64,000 bases of DNA, taken from the NCBI RefSeq assembly GCF_018881835.1, contig NZ_JACVPO010000002.1, positions 186,001-250,000 of the forward strand, read 5' to 3'. The notes under the pieces are model-generated. The model ran no database searches, had not been told where the DNA came from, and saw only the letters and a list, made by a program, of their open reading frames with translations. This DNA is from Polynucleobacter hallstattensis. GTDB taxonomy: Bacteria; Pseudomonadota; Gammaproteobacteria; Burkholderiales; Burkholderiaceae. Shown here piece by piece: positions 56,369 through 64,000 of this stretch (position 1 is its first letter; every line of letters starts with the position of its first letter). The translations under genes were made by a program, and so were the position numbers.

Positions 56369-57580
56369 TTAATGAAACAAGGGTTGCTGTATCGGTGCAT
56401 CATCTGGCAACTCAGCATGCACAGCATCACCCGATCGGTCCGGGAATAGCGGCGCTCCACAGTCATCACAAAGCTCCGGGTCAAAGAGCATCGCATGGCG
56501 AAAGACGTCTTCAACACCAGCATTTCGAAGCGCATCTGCAATTCGCTTCATCGGGCTTTCATCATCAGATAAATCATTGAGTGCATCATTGGCAACACTC
56601 TCGCGATCGTACAAAGGCCAAATTACTCCGTACACCACTTCGGAAGAGCCTTTTAAGCTAAAAGAAATTCGATACTCATCAGCCTGATCTTCGCCAAAAG
56701 CCCCCACTACGCAGGACAATCCCGCAGGCATCACTCCAAGAGTACTCTCCAGAAAATTCGCAGCAGCTCGAATACTCAGTGGACGTACTTGCTTATCCGC
56801 CAATCGACAGTTAGTGAAATACGCCTCCGGCAATAGGAGTTCAAACTCACAACCCGGTAAGAGTGCGGCAATAGGTTCTTGCATCGCGTTTTGCCAACCA
56901 ATTAAGCTCACGCCCCGCTCTTGACGTGTTGGCACCTCAGCTTGCCATCGGAATAAGGGCATTCCAGATGGAGCAGCAACGGCGGCGATGATGAAACGTG
57001 GATCAGCTAAAACCGCGATCGTCTCTGACATATCGCGCAGCTCTAACTTCACTTCACTGGCGGTAATGGCGGCGGTAGCTAAAGCCTCGGTTAGCAAACG
57101 TGTTTGGCAATGGGAGTGCGGCATTTGATCAATGCTGTAGAGCCAAGGAACAATCGCCAAGCGTGTATCGCTAGAAGCTATTGAGCTATGCAATGCAGCG
57201 GCAGTAGATTCAATCACATTCACCGGTAATGCCCCAGAAGGAATCTGATAACGGGTGTGTGCAACGATTGGCAAAGCTAAGAGCAACACATCCCAATTCT
57301 GACCCTCATGCTCCATCACTAAGGATTCAGCCAGCGTCTCAGCACAATCAGCAAGTACCTCAAAGGCCAGCGTATTAATTCGAAAAGTTTGATCTAAGGA
57401 TGCGTCGATCACATTTTGATTTTGACTTTTGAGCAGGCGCATTAAGCGAACATTTAAGCGCTCTTCCCAAAATTGATCTTCAATATGACTCCCAGAAGCT
57501 GCTAAAGAGATAGCATCAGCTACTAGGCGCTCAACATCTGGCGAAGCACGTTGTGAGGATTTAGTGCGATGAACAGCCAT
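56369..57580 (-). CDS. DUF2863 family protein
   Basis: A 403-residue protein without signal peptide or membrane helices. It begins with a basic stretch (RTKSSQRASPDVERLV), then ASGSHIEDQFWEERLN, and ends with a cysteine motif LCDDCGAPLFPDRSGD (CxxC near 380), which could bind a metal. I recognise it as DUF2863, a family I know only from Burkholderiales and relatives. No function is known to me. It follows yaaA by 11 bases, so the two may be cotranscribed. Confidence 0.75.
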   Translation of the reverse strand: MAVHRTKSSQRASPDVERLVADAISLAASGSHIEDQFWEERLNVRLMRLLKSQNQNVIDASLDQTFRINTLAFEVLADCAETLAESLVMEHEGQNWDVLLLALPIVAHTRYQIPSGALPVNVIESTAAALHSSIASSDTRLAIVPWLYSIDQMPHSHCQTRLLTEALATAAITASEVKLELRDMSETIAVLADPRFIIAAVAAPSGMPLFRWQAEVPTRQERGVSLIGWQNAMQEPIAALLPGCEFELLLPEAYFTNCRLADKQVRPLSIRAAANFLESTLGVMPAGLSCVVGAFGEDQADEYRISFSLKGSSEVVYGVIWPLYDRESVANDALNDLSDDESPMKRIADALRNAGVEDVFRHAMLFDPELCDDCGAPLFPDRSGDAVHAELPDDAPIQQPLFH

Positions 57581-57591
57581 GGTGCACTCTC

Positions 57592-58368
57592 CTACTTTCT
57601 TTCGGGACGTCTAAATAACGGTTTTTCTGGCTTGGATTCGGAGGCAACGAATTTATAACCATCCAAATTGAAACCCTTTAAATCTGCGGGATCGGTAATC
57701 CGATTGTCAACTACATAGCGGGCCATCAACCCCCTGGCTCGCTTGGCATAGAAGGAGATAATTTTGTATTGACCATCCTTACCATCTTGAAATACTGGAG
57801 AAATCACCGGGCAATCCAAGTTTTTAGCTTGCAACACCTTGAAATATTCTTCAGAAGCTAAATTGAGAAGTACAGGCTTCTTTTGTTGCTCTAACAGCTT
57901 CTTTAGCGACTCAGTTACACGCTCACCCCAAAAAGCGTAAAGATCCTTCCCTCGGGCATTCTTAAAGGAAGTGCCCATCTCCAAGCGGTAAGGCTGCATT
58001 AAATCTAGGGGGCGAAGAGCGCCATACAAGCCTGACAAGATGCGAAGATGATCTTGGGCAAAATCCATGGCTTTGGAATTTAGTGTCTTGACGTCAAATC
58101 CGTCGTAGACGTCGCCATCAAAAGCATAAATAGCCGGCTTACTATTGGCATCCGTAAATTTCTTAGACCAATCGCGGTAACGGCCCACATTCAATGCAGC
58201 CAACTGGTCAGAGAGACCCATCAAATCGGCGACCTCTTGAGGTGAGAGCTTCTTGAGATCAGCTATCAACTTGGCTGATTCTGAGACAAACTCGGGCAAG
58301 GTTGGAGCCTTGACCTTAGCTGGGGTTTTGTAATCTAGGGATTTCGCGGGTGAAAGGACGATCAACAT
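57592..58368 (-). CDS. yaaA: peroxide stress protein YaaA
   Basis: A 258-residue DUF328 protein with the start [13 protein letters not shown] and later motifs [21 protein letters not shown] (parts: [17 protein letters not shown]) and [15 protein letters not shown]. coli YaaA limits free iron under peroxide stress and binds DNA. It is divergent from the aminotransferase gene, with 68 bases between them. Confidence 0.93.
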   Translation of the reverse strand: MLIVLSPAKSLDYKTPAKVKAPTLPEFVSESAKLIADLKKLSPQEVADLMGLSDQLAALNVGRYRDWSKKFTDANSKPAIYAFDGDVYDGFDVKTLNSKAMDFAQDHLRILSGLYGALRPLDLMQPYRLEMGTSFKNARGKDLYAFWGERVTESLKKLLEQQKKPVLLNLASEEYFKVLQAKNLDCPVISPVFQDGKDGQYKIISFYAKRARGLMARYVVDNRITDPADLKGFNLDGYKFVASESKPEKPLFRRPERK

Positions 58369-58436
58369 GGCACAATTTGAAGATGAATTTCTACCATTCT
58401 AGCGACTCCCTCCCTTATTTGCCCTAAACCGCCTGC

Positions 58437-59639
58437 ATGGATCAAAACCTCGCCCTCAGCCTAGACTTTCCAAGTCGCCTACCCAAGGTGGGCACAACCG
58501 TGTTTACGATCATGTCAGCCCTCGCTGCAAAGCATCAGGCTATTAACTTAGGGCAAGGTTTTCCGGACTTTCCCTGCGATCGAAATCTCATATCCGAGGT
58601 TCATGCGGCAATGCTGGCTGATCACAATCAATATCCGCCCATGATGGGGATTGCAGGATTACGCCGGGGGGTGTCACAAAAAATATCCGCTTTATATGAT
58701 CATGACTACGACCCCGATACAGAGATCACGATAACTGCCGGTGGTACCCAAGGCATCATGACGGCCATTTTGTGCTGCGTCAGTCCAGGCGATGAAGTTG
58801 TCATCATAGAACCCGCTTACGATAGCTATCGCCCATCGATTGATCTGGCGGGCGGCAAAACCGTTGCCGTCTCTTTGACTGCTAATCGCGATGATCAAGA
58901 CATGGTGAGTTCTTATTCAATACCCTGGGATGATCTAGCAAAAGCAATCAATACAAAAACGCGACTCATCATGATCAATACCCCGCACAATCCAACCGGC
59001 ATGGTGTGGCAGGCATCCGATCTTGAGCGCCTAGCAAAGTTAGTCAAAAATACGAATGCGTTGATCTTAAGTGACGAGGTCTACGAGCACATGGTGTTTG
59101 ATGGACAACAACACACCAGTATCGCAAGTCACCCTGAATTAGCAGCACGTAGTTTTCTGATTTCCAGTTTTGGTAAAACCTATCATGTCACCGGCTGGAA
59201 GATGGGCTATGTAGCAGCGCCTGCAGCGATGATGAAAGAGTTTCGCAAGGTGCATCAGTTCAATGTGTTCACAGTGAATACGCCAATGCAATATGGTCTT
59301 GCAGAGTATCTCAAGAACCCAGAACACTACTTGGGATTGCCGGCTTTTTATCAAACCAAGCGAGATTACTTTAGACAAGGTTTACAGCAAACCAAGTTCA
59401 AGCTATTGCCAGCGCCAGCAAGCTATTTTCAGTGTGTGAATTACACCAAACTAGGTTTCCCCCAAGCTCAGTTAAGCGAAGCAGATTTTTGCTCCTGGTT
59501 AACTACCGAGATTGGCGTAGCAGCTATTCCAGTCTCCGCTTTTTATGCCAAGCCAGTAGAGTCAGGTGTAATCCGTTTTTGTTTTGCTAAAGAAGAAAAA
59601 ACGCTTCTAAATGCATTAGAGCGTTTACAAACCCTGTAG
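58437..59639 (+). CDS. PLP aminotransferase, class I (methionine aminotransferase-like)
   Basis: A 400-residue aminotransferase with the substrate-entry start LPKVGTTVFTIMSALA, NLGQGFPDFPC, the AGGTQGIMTAI cofactor loop, NTPHNPTG, and PLP Lys247 in SSFGKTYHVTGWKMG. These fit YbdL and KAT-like enzymes that act on methionine, glutamine or aromatic amino acids with keto acids. The exact substrate is uncertain. Confidence 0.9.
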   Translation: MDQNLALSLDFPSRLPKVGTTVFTIMSALAAKHQAINLGQGFPDFPCDRNLISEVHAAMLADHNQYPPMMGIAGLRRGVSQKISALYDHDYDPDTEITITAGGTQGIMTAILCCVSPGDEVVIIEPAYDSYRPSIDLAGGKTVAVSLTANRDDQDMVSSYSIPWDDLAKAINTKTRLIMINTPHNPTGMVWQASDLERLAKLVKNTNALILSDEVYEHMVFDGQQHTSIASHPELAARSFLISSFGKTYHVTGWKMGYVAAPAAMMKEFRKVHQFNVFTVNTPMQYGLAEYLKNPEHYLGLPAFYQTKRDYFRQGLQQTKFKLLPAPASYFQCVNYTKLGFPQAQLSEADFCSWLTTEIGVAAIPVSAFYAKPVESGVIRFCFAKEEKTLLNALERLQTL

Positions 59640-59653
59640 AAAAGGAATGAATC

Positions 59654-60388
59654 GTGGCGATAAGCAAATCCAATAAAGACATCATTGATGTGTATAGCTG
59701 GCCAACACCAAATGGCCATAAGGTTCACATCATGCTCGAGGAGTGTGGCTATAAGTTAGGCAAAGACTGGATTGCCCATCCAATTGATATTGGTGCTGGC
59801 GATCAGTTTAAAAAAGAATTCTTGGCAATCAGCCCAAATAACAAGATTCCAGCCATGACCGATCCAAATGGCCCCGATGGTAAGCCCATCCATCTATTTG
59901 AATCTGGCGCAATCTTGCTATACCTAGCCGCTAAAACGGGAAAGTTTTTACCTAAATCTACCCGAGGCAAATATGAGGTGCTGCAATGGCTCATGTTCCA
60001 AATGGGGGGCTTGGGGCCGCTTTTAGGGCAAAACCACCACTTTCGAATCTATGCCCCGGAGAAAATTGAGTACGCGATTAATCGCTACACCAATGAAGCT
60101 AAGCGTTTATATGGAGTAATAGATCACCAACTGAAAGATAATTCTTATATTGCCGGGAAAAGTTACTCCATTGCGGACATTGCTATCTATCCTTGGACGC
60201 GTAACTGGAAGAACCAAGGCATTGATATCAATGAGTATCCTCATTTCAAGCGTTGGTTTGAAATGATTGGTAGGCGCCCTGCCGTTCAGCGTGGCGTTGA
60301 AGTGTTAACTGCATTACGTAAACCCTTGCACGATGACAAAGCAAGAGAACAATTATTTGGCTCATCACAGTATCAAAAAAGGAAATAG
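59654..60388 (+). CDS. glutathione S-transferase, YfcG/Ure2p-like
   Basis: A 244-residue GST with a thioredoxin-like N-domain (DVYSWPTPNGHKVHIMLEE, with NKIPAM and FESGAILLYLA) and an all-helical C-domain (SIADIAIYPW). The TPNGHK segment replaces a Tyr or Cys active site with the Thr/Asn type of Nu-class GSTs, which have disulfide-reductase activity. GTG 59654 follows AAAGGA. It sits between the aminotransferase and the hydroxyacyl-CoA dehydrogenase genes. Confidence 0.9.
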   Translation: MAISKSNKDIIDVYSWPTPNGHKVHIMLEECGYKLGKDWIAHPIDIGAGDQFKKEFLAISPNNKIPAMTDPNGPDGKPIHLFESGAILLYLAAKTGKFLPKSTRGKYEVLQWLMFQMGGLGPLLGQNHHFRIYAPEKIEYAINRYTNEAKRLYGVIDHQLKDNSYIAGKSYSIADIAIYPWTRNWKNQGIDINEYPHFKRWFEMIGRRPAVQRGVEVLTALRKPLHDDKAREQLFGSSQYQKRK

Positions 60389-60389
60389 C

Positions 60390-61244
60390 ATGAAGATTCA
60401 ATCGGTGGGAGTCATTGGGGCGGGTACGATGGGTAATGGCATTGCGCAGGTCTGTGCAGTTGCCGGCCTTGATGTCGTCATGGTTGATATCAGCGACGCC
60501 GCCGTTGAGCGGGGCTTAAATCAAATTAGCAAAAGCTTAGATCGCTTGGTGAAAAAAGAAACACTTACCAATGAGAACAAAGATGCTGCACTTAAACGCA
60601 TCAAAGGTGGAACTTCATATGCCGACTTCAAGGGACTTCAACTAGTCATTGAGGCTGCTACTGAGAATCAAGCTATCAAAGAAAAGATTCTGAAGCAGGT
60701 TGATGAGATCGTTAGTAAAGAAACCATTATTGCCACCAATACCTCCTCACTCTCTATCACTAAGCTGGCCGCCTTAGATTCCAATCCTAGCCGTTTTATT
60801 GGTATGCACTTTTTCAATCCGCCACCGATGATGGCATTGGTTGAAGTGATTCGAGGCTTACAAACTTCAGACACAACCCACGCTGCCATTATTGAAATGG
60901 CCAAGCGAATTGGTAAAGAGCCTATTACCGTCAAGAACTCTCCTGGCTTTGTGGTGAACCGTATTTTGTTGCCAATGATTAATGAAGCTTTCTTTGTTTT
61001 GCACGAAGGCCTTGCTAGTCCCGAAGATATCGATGCCGGTATGAAATTGGGTTGTAATCAGCCAATTGGTCCACTCGCTTTAGCCGACTTAATTGGCCTT
61101 GATACCTGCTTAGCCGTGATGGAAGTCTATTTTGAGAACTTCAGCGACTCTAAGTATCGTCCTTGCCCTCTGCTGCGAGAGATGGTTGCCGCTGGCTACC
61201 TCGGCCGCAAATCTGGGCGCGGTGTCTATACCTACGATCAATAA
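60390..61244 (+). CDS. 3-hydroxybutyryl-CoA dehydrogenase
   Basis: NAD(P)-dependent oxidation of 3-hydroxyacyl-CoA, 284 residues. It has the dinucleotide motif GAGTMGNGIA (10-19), NTSSLSITK, catalytic His140 in GMHFFNPPP, and the C-terminal GYLGRKSGRGVYTY. It is a Hbd/PaaH-type stand-alone enzyme, involved in short-chain fatty-acid, PHB or phenylacetate-type pathways. ATG 60390 follows AAAAAAGGA; the frame is open earlier inside the GST gene. Confidence 0.93.
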   Translation: MKIQSVGVIGAGTMGNGIAQVCAVAGLDVVMVDISDAAVERGLNQISKSLDRLVKKETLTNENKDAALKRIKGGTSYADFKGLQLVIEAATENQAIKEKILKQVDEIVSKETIIATNTSSLSITKLAALDSNPSRFIGMHFFNPPPMMALVEVIRGLQTSDTTHAAIIEMAKRIGKEPITVKNSPGFVVNRILLPMINEAFFVLHEGLASPEDIDAGMKLGCNQPIGPLALADLIGLDTCLAVMEVYFENFSDSKYRPCPLLREMVAAGYLGRKSGRGVYTYDQ

Positions 61245-61307
61245 TTTTTCAATTCGCAATTCACTACTCACCACGCACCCTCCACCAATCCAAATAAAGA
61301 AGTTTTT

Positions 61308-61787
61308 GTGAACCCATTACCCCCTCTAGTTACTAGATTAGCCTATGCCGGCCTCATTCCTTTTGTTGGTCTCGCACTGATGGTGCAGCTTGCACCAACC
61401 CCTCTGAATTATTTGAGCGCGGAGTCACTAGCTGGTTACGGGGCGGTGATCACTGCATTCATGGGCGCCTTGCATTGGGGTGCTAATTTACATAATTTAG
61501 GTAAAACACCGCAAGGCGATCGGTGGGGAGATCGCAATGCCTGGGTCTGGGGCGTAATACCAGCCTTAGTTGCCTGGCTTGCACTACACATTTATATACC
61601 AGTTGGTCTGGTCATCTTGGCGTCAGCATTAGTCATTCAGCGCAATATTGATAAAGAAACTTACCAGTATTATTTTTCTAGTGAAGAGGCGCTGAGTGCA
61701 TTCATCACCTTACGAAATCGACTCACATTAGTTTCTGCTGGATGCTTAATTTGGGCAGCCTTAGTTATTTTGTTCGTACAAAATTAA
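61308..61787 (+). CDS. DUF3429 membrane protein
   Basis: A 159-residue inner-membrane protein with about five helices and the family piece YGAVITAFMGALHWG (44-58). DUF3429 proteins have no known function. GTG at 61308 is taken as start (MNPLPPLVTRLAYAGLIPF). It lies 63 bases after the dehydrogenase gene and ten before rarA. Confidence 0.85.
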   Translation: MNPLPPLVTRLAYAGLIPFVGLALMVQLAPTPLNYLSAESLAGYGAVITAFMGALHWGANLHNLGKTPQGDRWGDRNAWVWGVIPALVAWLALHIYIPVGLVILASALVIQRNIDKETYQYYFSSEEALSAFITLRNRLTLVSAGCLIWAALVILFVQN

Positions 61788-61797
61788 ATCAGCACTG

Positions 61798-63111
61798 ATG
61801 GGCAATCTATTTGATCAAGCACCTCCGCCACCTTTAGCGGAAGTCTTGCGCCCACAATCCATTGAAGAAGTCATCGGGCAGACACATCTGCTTGCAGCTG
61901 GCAAACCACTGAGTCTTGCCTTTGGATCTGGCAAGCCACATTCGATGATTCTTTGGGGTCCGCCGGGAGTTGGCAAGACTACCTTAGCAAGACTGTCAGC
62001 AAAAGCTTTTGATCGAGAATTTATTGCAATTTCAGCTGTACTTGCCGGAGTCAAAGAAATTCGCGAGGCTATTGAACAAGCGGAGCAGAGCATGTCTCAA
62101 TATGGCAGACAAACCATTTTATTTGTAGATGAGATTCATAGATTTAATAAAAGTCAGCAAGATGCCTTGTTACCTCATGTTGAGTCTGGCCTATTCAACT
62201 TTATTGGCGCTACAACTGAAAATCCTTCATTTGAAGTGAACTCAGCCCTGCTCTCACGCGCACAAGTCTATGTACTGAAGTCATTAAATGCTGTCGAGCT
62301 GAAGCAGTTGTTTGATCGTGCATGTCATTACGCGATGCCAGATATTCCTTTTGATGCAGATGCAATCGATAGCTTAATTTCACATGCAGATGGTGATGCT
62401 AGGCGATTGCTCAATCTAGTTGAGCAGGTGCGTAATGCAGTCTCAACACCAAACTCTCAGATTCGCAGAATAGATCAACAGTTTATTGAAAATGCTTTAA
62501 CAGTCCAGGCAAGACGTTTCGATAAAGGTGGAGATCACTTTTACGATCAAATATCTGCCCTACATAAATCGGTGCGCGGCTCCAATCCTGATGCAGCGTT
62601 GTATTGGTTTTGCCGAATGATAGATGGCGGCGCTGACCCTCGATATCTTGCACGTAGAATTATTCGGATGGCCTGGGAAGATATTGGACTTGCTGACCCC
62701 AGAGCAATGCAACTAGCAAATGATGCGGCACAAACCTTCGAGCGCCTTGGCTCACCGGAAGGTGAATTAGCGTTAGGTCAAGCCGTTGTTTATTTAGCGA
62801 TCGCCGCTAAAAGTAATGCAAGTTATAACGCTTACAACGCGGCAAGAGCTTATGTTGCTAGCGACCAAAGCAAACCTGTACCCAACCATTTACGCAATGC
62901 CCCAACTAAGCTTATGAAAGAGTTAGGCCACGGCAAAGAATACCGTTATGCGCACGATGAGCCCCATGCCTACGCTGCTGGAGAAACTTACTTGCCCGAT
63001 GGAATGGCTGAGCCTCATTGGTATCAGCCAGTTGATCGGGGCTTGGAAAGTCAAATTTCCGAGAAGATGGCCTTCTTGCGCAAGTTAGATGCGGAGTCGA
63101 AACAAAAATGA
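61798..63111 (+). CDS. rarA: replication-associated recombination protein A
   Basis: An AAA+ ATPase (also MgsA) related to clamp loaders that acts at stalled replication forks. The 437-residue protein has Walker A GPPGVGKT (54-61), Walker B with DEIH (111-114), GATTENPSFE as sensor 1 and SVRGSNPDAALYW in the C-terminal tetramerisation domain. It overlaps the next gene as ATGA. Confidence 0.96.
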   Translation: MGNLFDQAPPPPLAEVLRPQSIEEVIGQTHLLAAGKPLSLAFGSGKPHSMILWGPPGVGKTTLARLSAKAFDREFIAISAVLAGVKEIREAIEQAEQSMSQYGRQTILFVDEIHRFNKSQQDALLPHVESGLFNFIGATTENPSFEVNSALLSRAQVYVLKSLNAVELKQLFDRACHYAMPDIPFDADAIDSLISHADGDARRLLNLVEQVRNAVSTPNSQIRRIDQQFIENALTVQARRFDKGGDHFYDQISALHKSVRGSNPDAALYWFCRMIDGGADPRYLARRIIRMAWEDIGLADPRAMQLANDAAQTFERLGSPEGELALGQAVVYLAIAAKSNASYNAYNAARAYVASDQSKPVPNHLRNAPTKLMKELGHGKEYRYAHDEPHAYAAGETYLPDGMAEPHWYQPVDRGLESQISEKMAFLRKLDAESKQK

Positions 63112-63749
63112 CCCAATATCAAGTAGAAGAAGAACGGATAAAAGGAACGCTCTACTACGACATCATCTCTCCATTCTCTTATTTTTATATCAAGCAACGC
63201 CATCGCCTTGAAAAACGGATCGATGTTCAGCCTGTACCCATCTTATTAGGTGGCTTATTTCGCGCAACTGATAACCGAGGGCCTGGGGAAGTAGAAGCTA
63301 AACGCCCTCATACCTATCAGTATTGCGTATGGCTCGCTGAAAAGTTAAGTCTCCCTTTTCGCTTTCCAGAGCATCACCCTTTTCTCACTGTTGCAGCACA
63401 GCGTTTGCTCTTGCAGAACCATGCTCAATGGGAAATGGTTGAGCGTGCGTTTGAATATGTCTGGGTAGAAGGTAAAGATCCCAATTTATCTTGGCCAGAG
63501 TTTTGCCAGTATCTTGGCTTAGAAGCAGACACTCCAAAACCAGATTCGCAAGAGATCAAAGCCCAGCTCATTATTAATACAGAGAAGGCAAAAGCGGATG
63601 GTGCATTTGGTATACCTACCCTGGTTATCAATGGGCATGCTTTTTGGGGTGTCGACACTATTGAATGGGCCTTAGATTATCTAAATAGGCCGAACATGTT
63701 TGAAGAGGCGTCTTATCTCTATGCAGGTCAAGTACCCTCTGGGCTTTGA
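63108..63749 (+). CDS. 2-hydroxychromene-2-carboxylate isomerase-like DsbA-fold protein
   Basis: A 213-residue thioredoxin-fold protein of the DsbA/HCCA isomerase group. It has YYDIISPFSYFYI, in which Ser replaces the redox Cys (Ser21 or Ser24), as in glutathione-dependent HCCA isomerase, and the late GAFGIPTLVINGHAFWGVDTIEW-type loop (parts: FGIPTLVING, FWGVDTIEW). Lacking the CxxC motif, it is not a disulfide oxidase. The substrate here is unknown. It is translationally coupled to rarA. Confidence 0.88.
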   Translation: MTQYQVEEERIKGTLYYDIISPFSYFYIKQRHRLEKRIDVQPVPILLGGLFRATDNRGPGEVEAKRPHTYQYCVWLAEKLSLPFRFPEHHPFLTVAAQRLLLQNHAQWEMVERAFEYVWVEGKDPNLSWPEFCQYLGLEADTPKPDSQEIKAQLIINTEKAKADGAFGIPTLVINGHAFWGVDTIEWALDYLNRPNMFEEASYLYAGQVPSGL

Positions 63750-63801
63750 GCAATACAATCTGATTTACTCTATTTTCACTCGATTCTTAAGGACACTTAG
63801 T

Positions 63802-64000
63802 ATGCGTAAGATCATTGCCTCCCTATTTTTGGTTTCCAGCCTCATTGCTAGTGCTGCAAGCTTTGCTGGCCCTAAAGTGAAATTTAAAACCACCATGGGT
63901 AATTTTGTTGTTGAGCTTGATTCAGCGAAGGCACCAAAAACTTCGGCTAACTTTTTGAACTATGTGAATAGCGGTTTTTATAACGGCACCATTTTTCACC
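63802..64000 (+). CDS. periplasmic cyclophilin-type peptidyl-prolyl isomerase, N-terminal part (3' end outside window)
   Basis: From ATG 63802, preceded by TAAGGA, the frame is open to the window end (66 codons). It encodes a Sec signal peptide (about 1-22, ending SFAG) followed by the cyclophilin start VKFKTTMGNFVVELDSAKAPKTSANFLNYV (parts: TTMGNFVVELD, APKTSANFLNYV) and YNGTIFH. This is the PpiA type, which aids protein folding in the periplasm. The catalytic core lies beyond the window. Confidence 0.9.
   Translation, partial: MRKIIASLFLVSSLIASAASFAGPKVKFKTTMGNFVVELDSAKAPKTSANFLNYVNSGFYNGTIFH

Overview
The window is a gene-dense stretch of a betaproteobacterial chromosome, most likely from a Burkholderiaceae member close to Polynucleobacter. 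The assignment rests on recalled gene order (truA-trpF-trpB-trpA-accD-folC-SPOR protein-cvpA-purF-metZ; leuC-leuD-leuB-asd-fimV; GntR-sdhCDAB-sdhE-gltA beside mdh), on the moderate GC content and on very short intergenic gaps. No database search was possible. No rRNA, tRNA, CRISPR array, insertion sequence, prophage or integration site was seen. No gene-free stretch exceeds about 170 bases.

Layout. 1-5.4 kb: end of a DUF3108 protein, a potassium-channel-like protein, and a minus-strand run with ankyrin protein, tatD, holB, tmk and mltG. 5.4-17 kb: mostly plus-strand housekeeping genes (ygfZ, NRDE protein, selO, msrB, yciB, bolA, parvulin, gloA, acetyltransferase-like protein, gcdH), with an ABC-F ATPase and a queuosine-precursor transporter on the minus strand. 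17-32.2 kb: the accessory part. A minus-strand run reads soxR-like regulator, soxC, soxD, soxY, soxZ, soxA, soxX, soxB, periplasmic DsrE-like protein, SoxH-like metallo-hydrolase, small cytochrome c, a full-length YeeE/YedE transporter, two half-length YeeE/YedE proteins, a rhodanese-loop DUF442 protein, a thioesterase and mnmH. Divergent from it lie modB and modC, then a Tat-exported HiPIP. 32.2-47.5 kb: methionine, purine, tryptophan, fatty-acid, folate, aspartate and leucine biosynthesis on the minus strand. 47.5-56.3 kb: leuC and the TCA block (gltA, sdhE, sdhBADC, a GntR regulator, divergent mdh). 56.3-64 kb: DUF2863 protein, yaaA, aminotransferase, GST, hydroxyacyl-CoA dehydrogenase, rarA, DsbA-like isomerase and the start of a periplasmic cyclophilin.

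How the genes work together. The sox genes encode a complete SoxXA-YZ-B-CD thiosulfate-oxidising pathway, so thiosulfate could be oxidised fully to sulfate in the periplasm as an electron source for a heterotroph. SoxC needs molybdenum cofactor and a molybdate transporter lies directly next door. The two half-size YeeE/YedE proteins, the DUF442 protein and the ArsR-type regulator are the parts I know from BigR-type sulfide-detoxification operons. Here they appear merged with the sox operon, together with a thiosulfate-transporter-like YeeE. This sulfur block, with a GNRA hairpin between soxX and soxB, is the most interesting part of the window. The TCA block has its own feature: a near-perfect 20-bp palindrome next to the mdh promoter, between mdh and the GntR gene.
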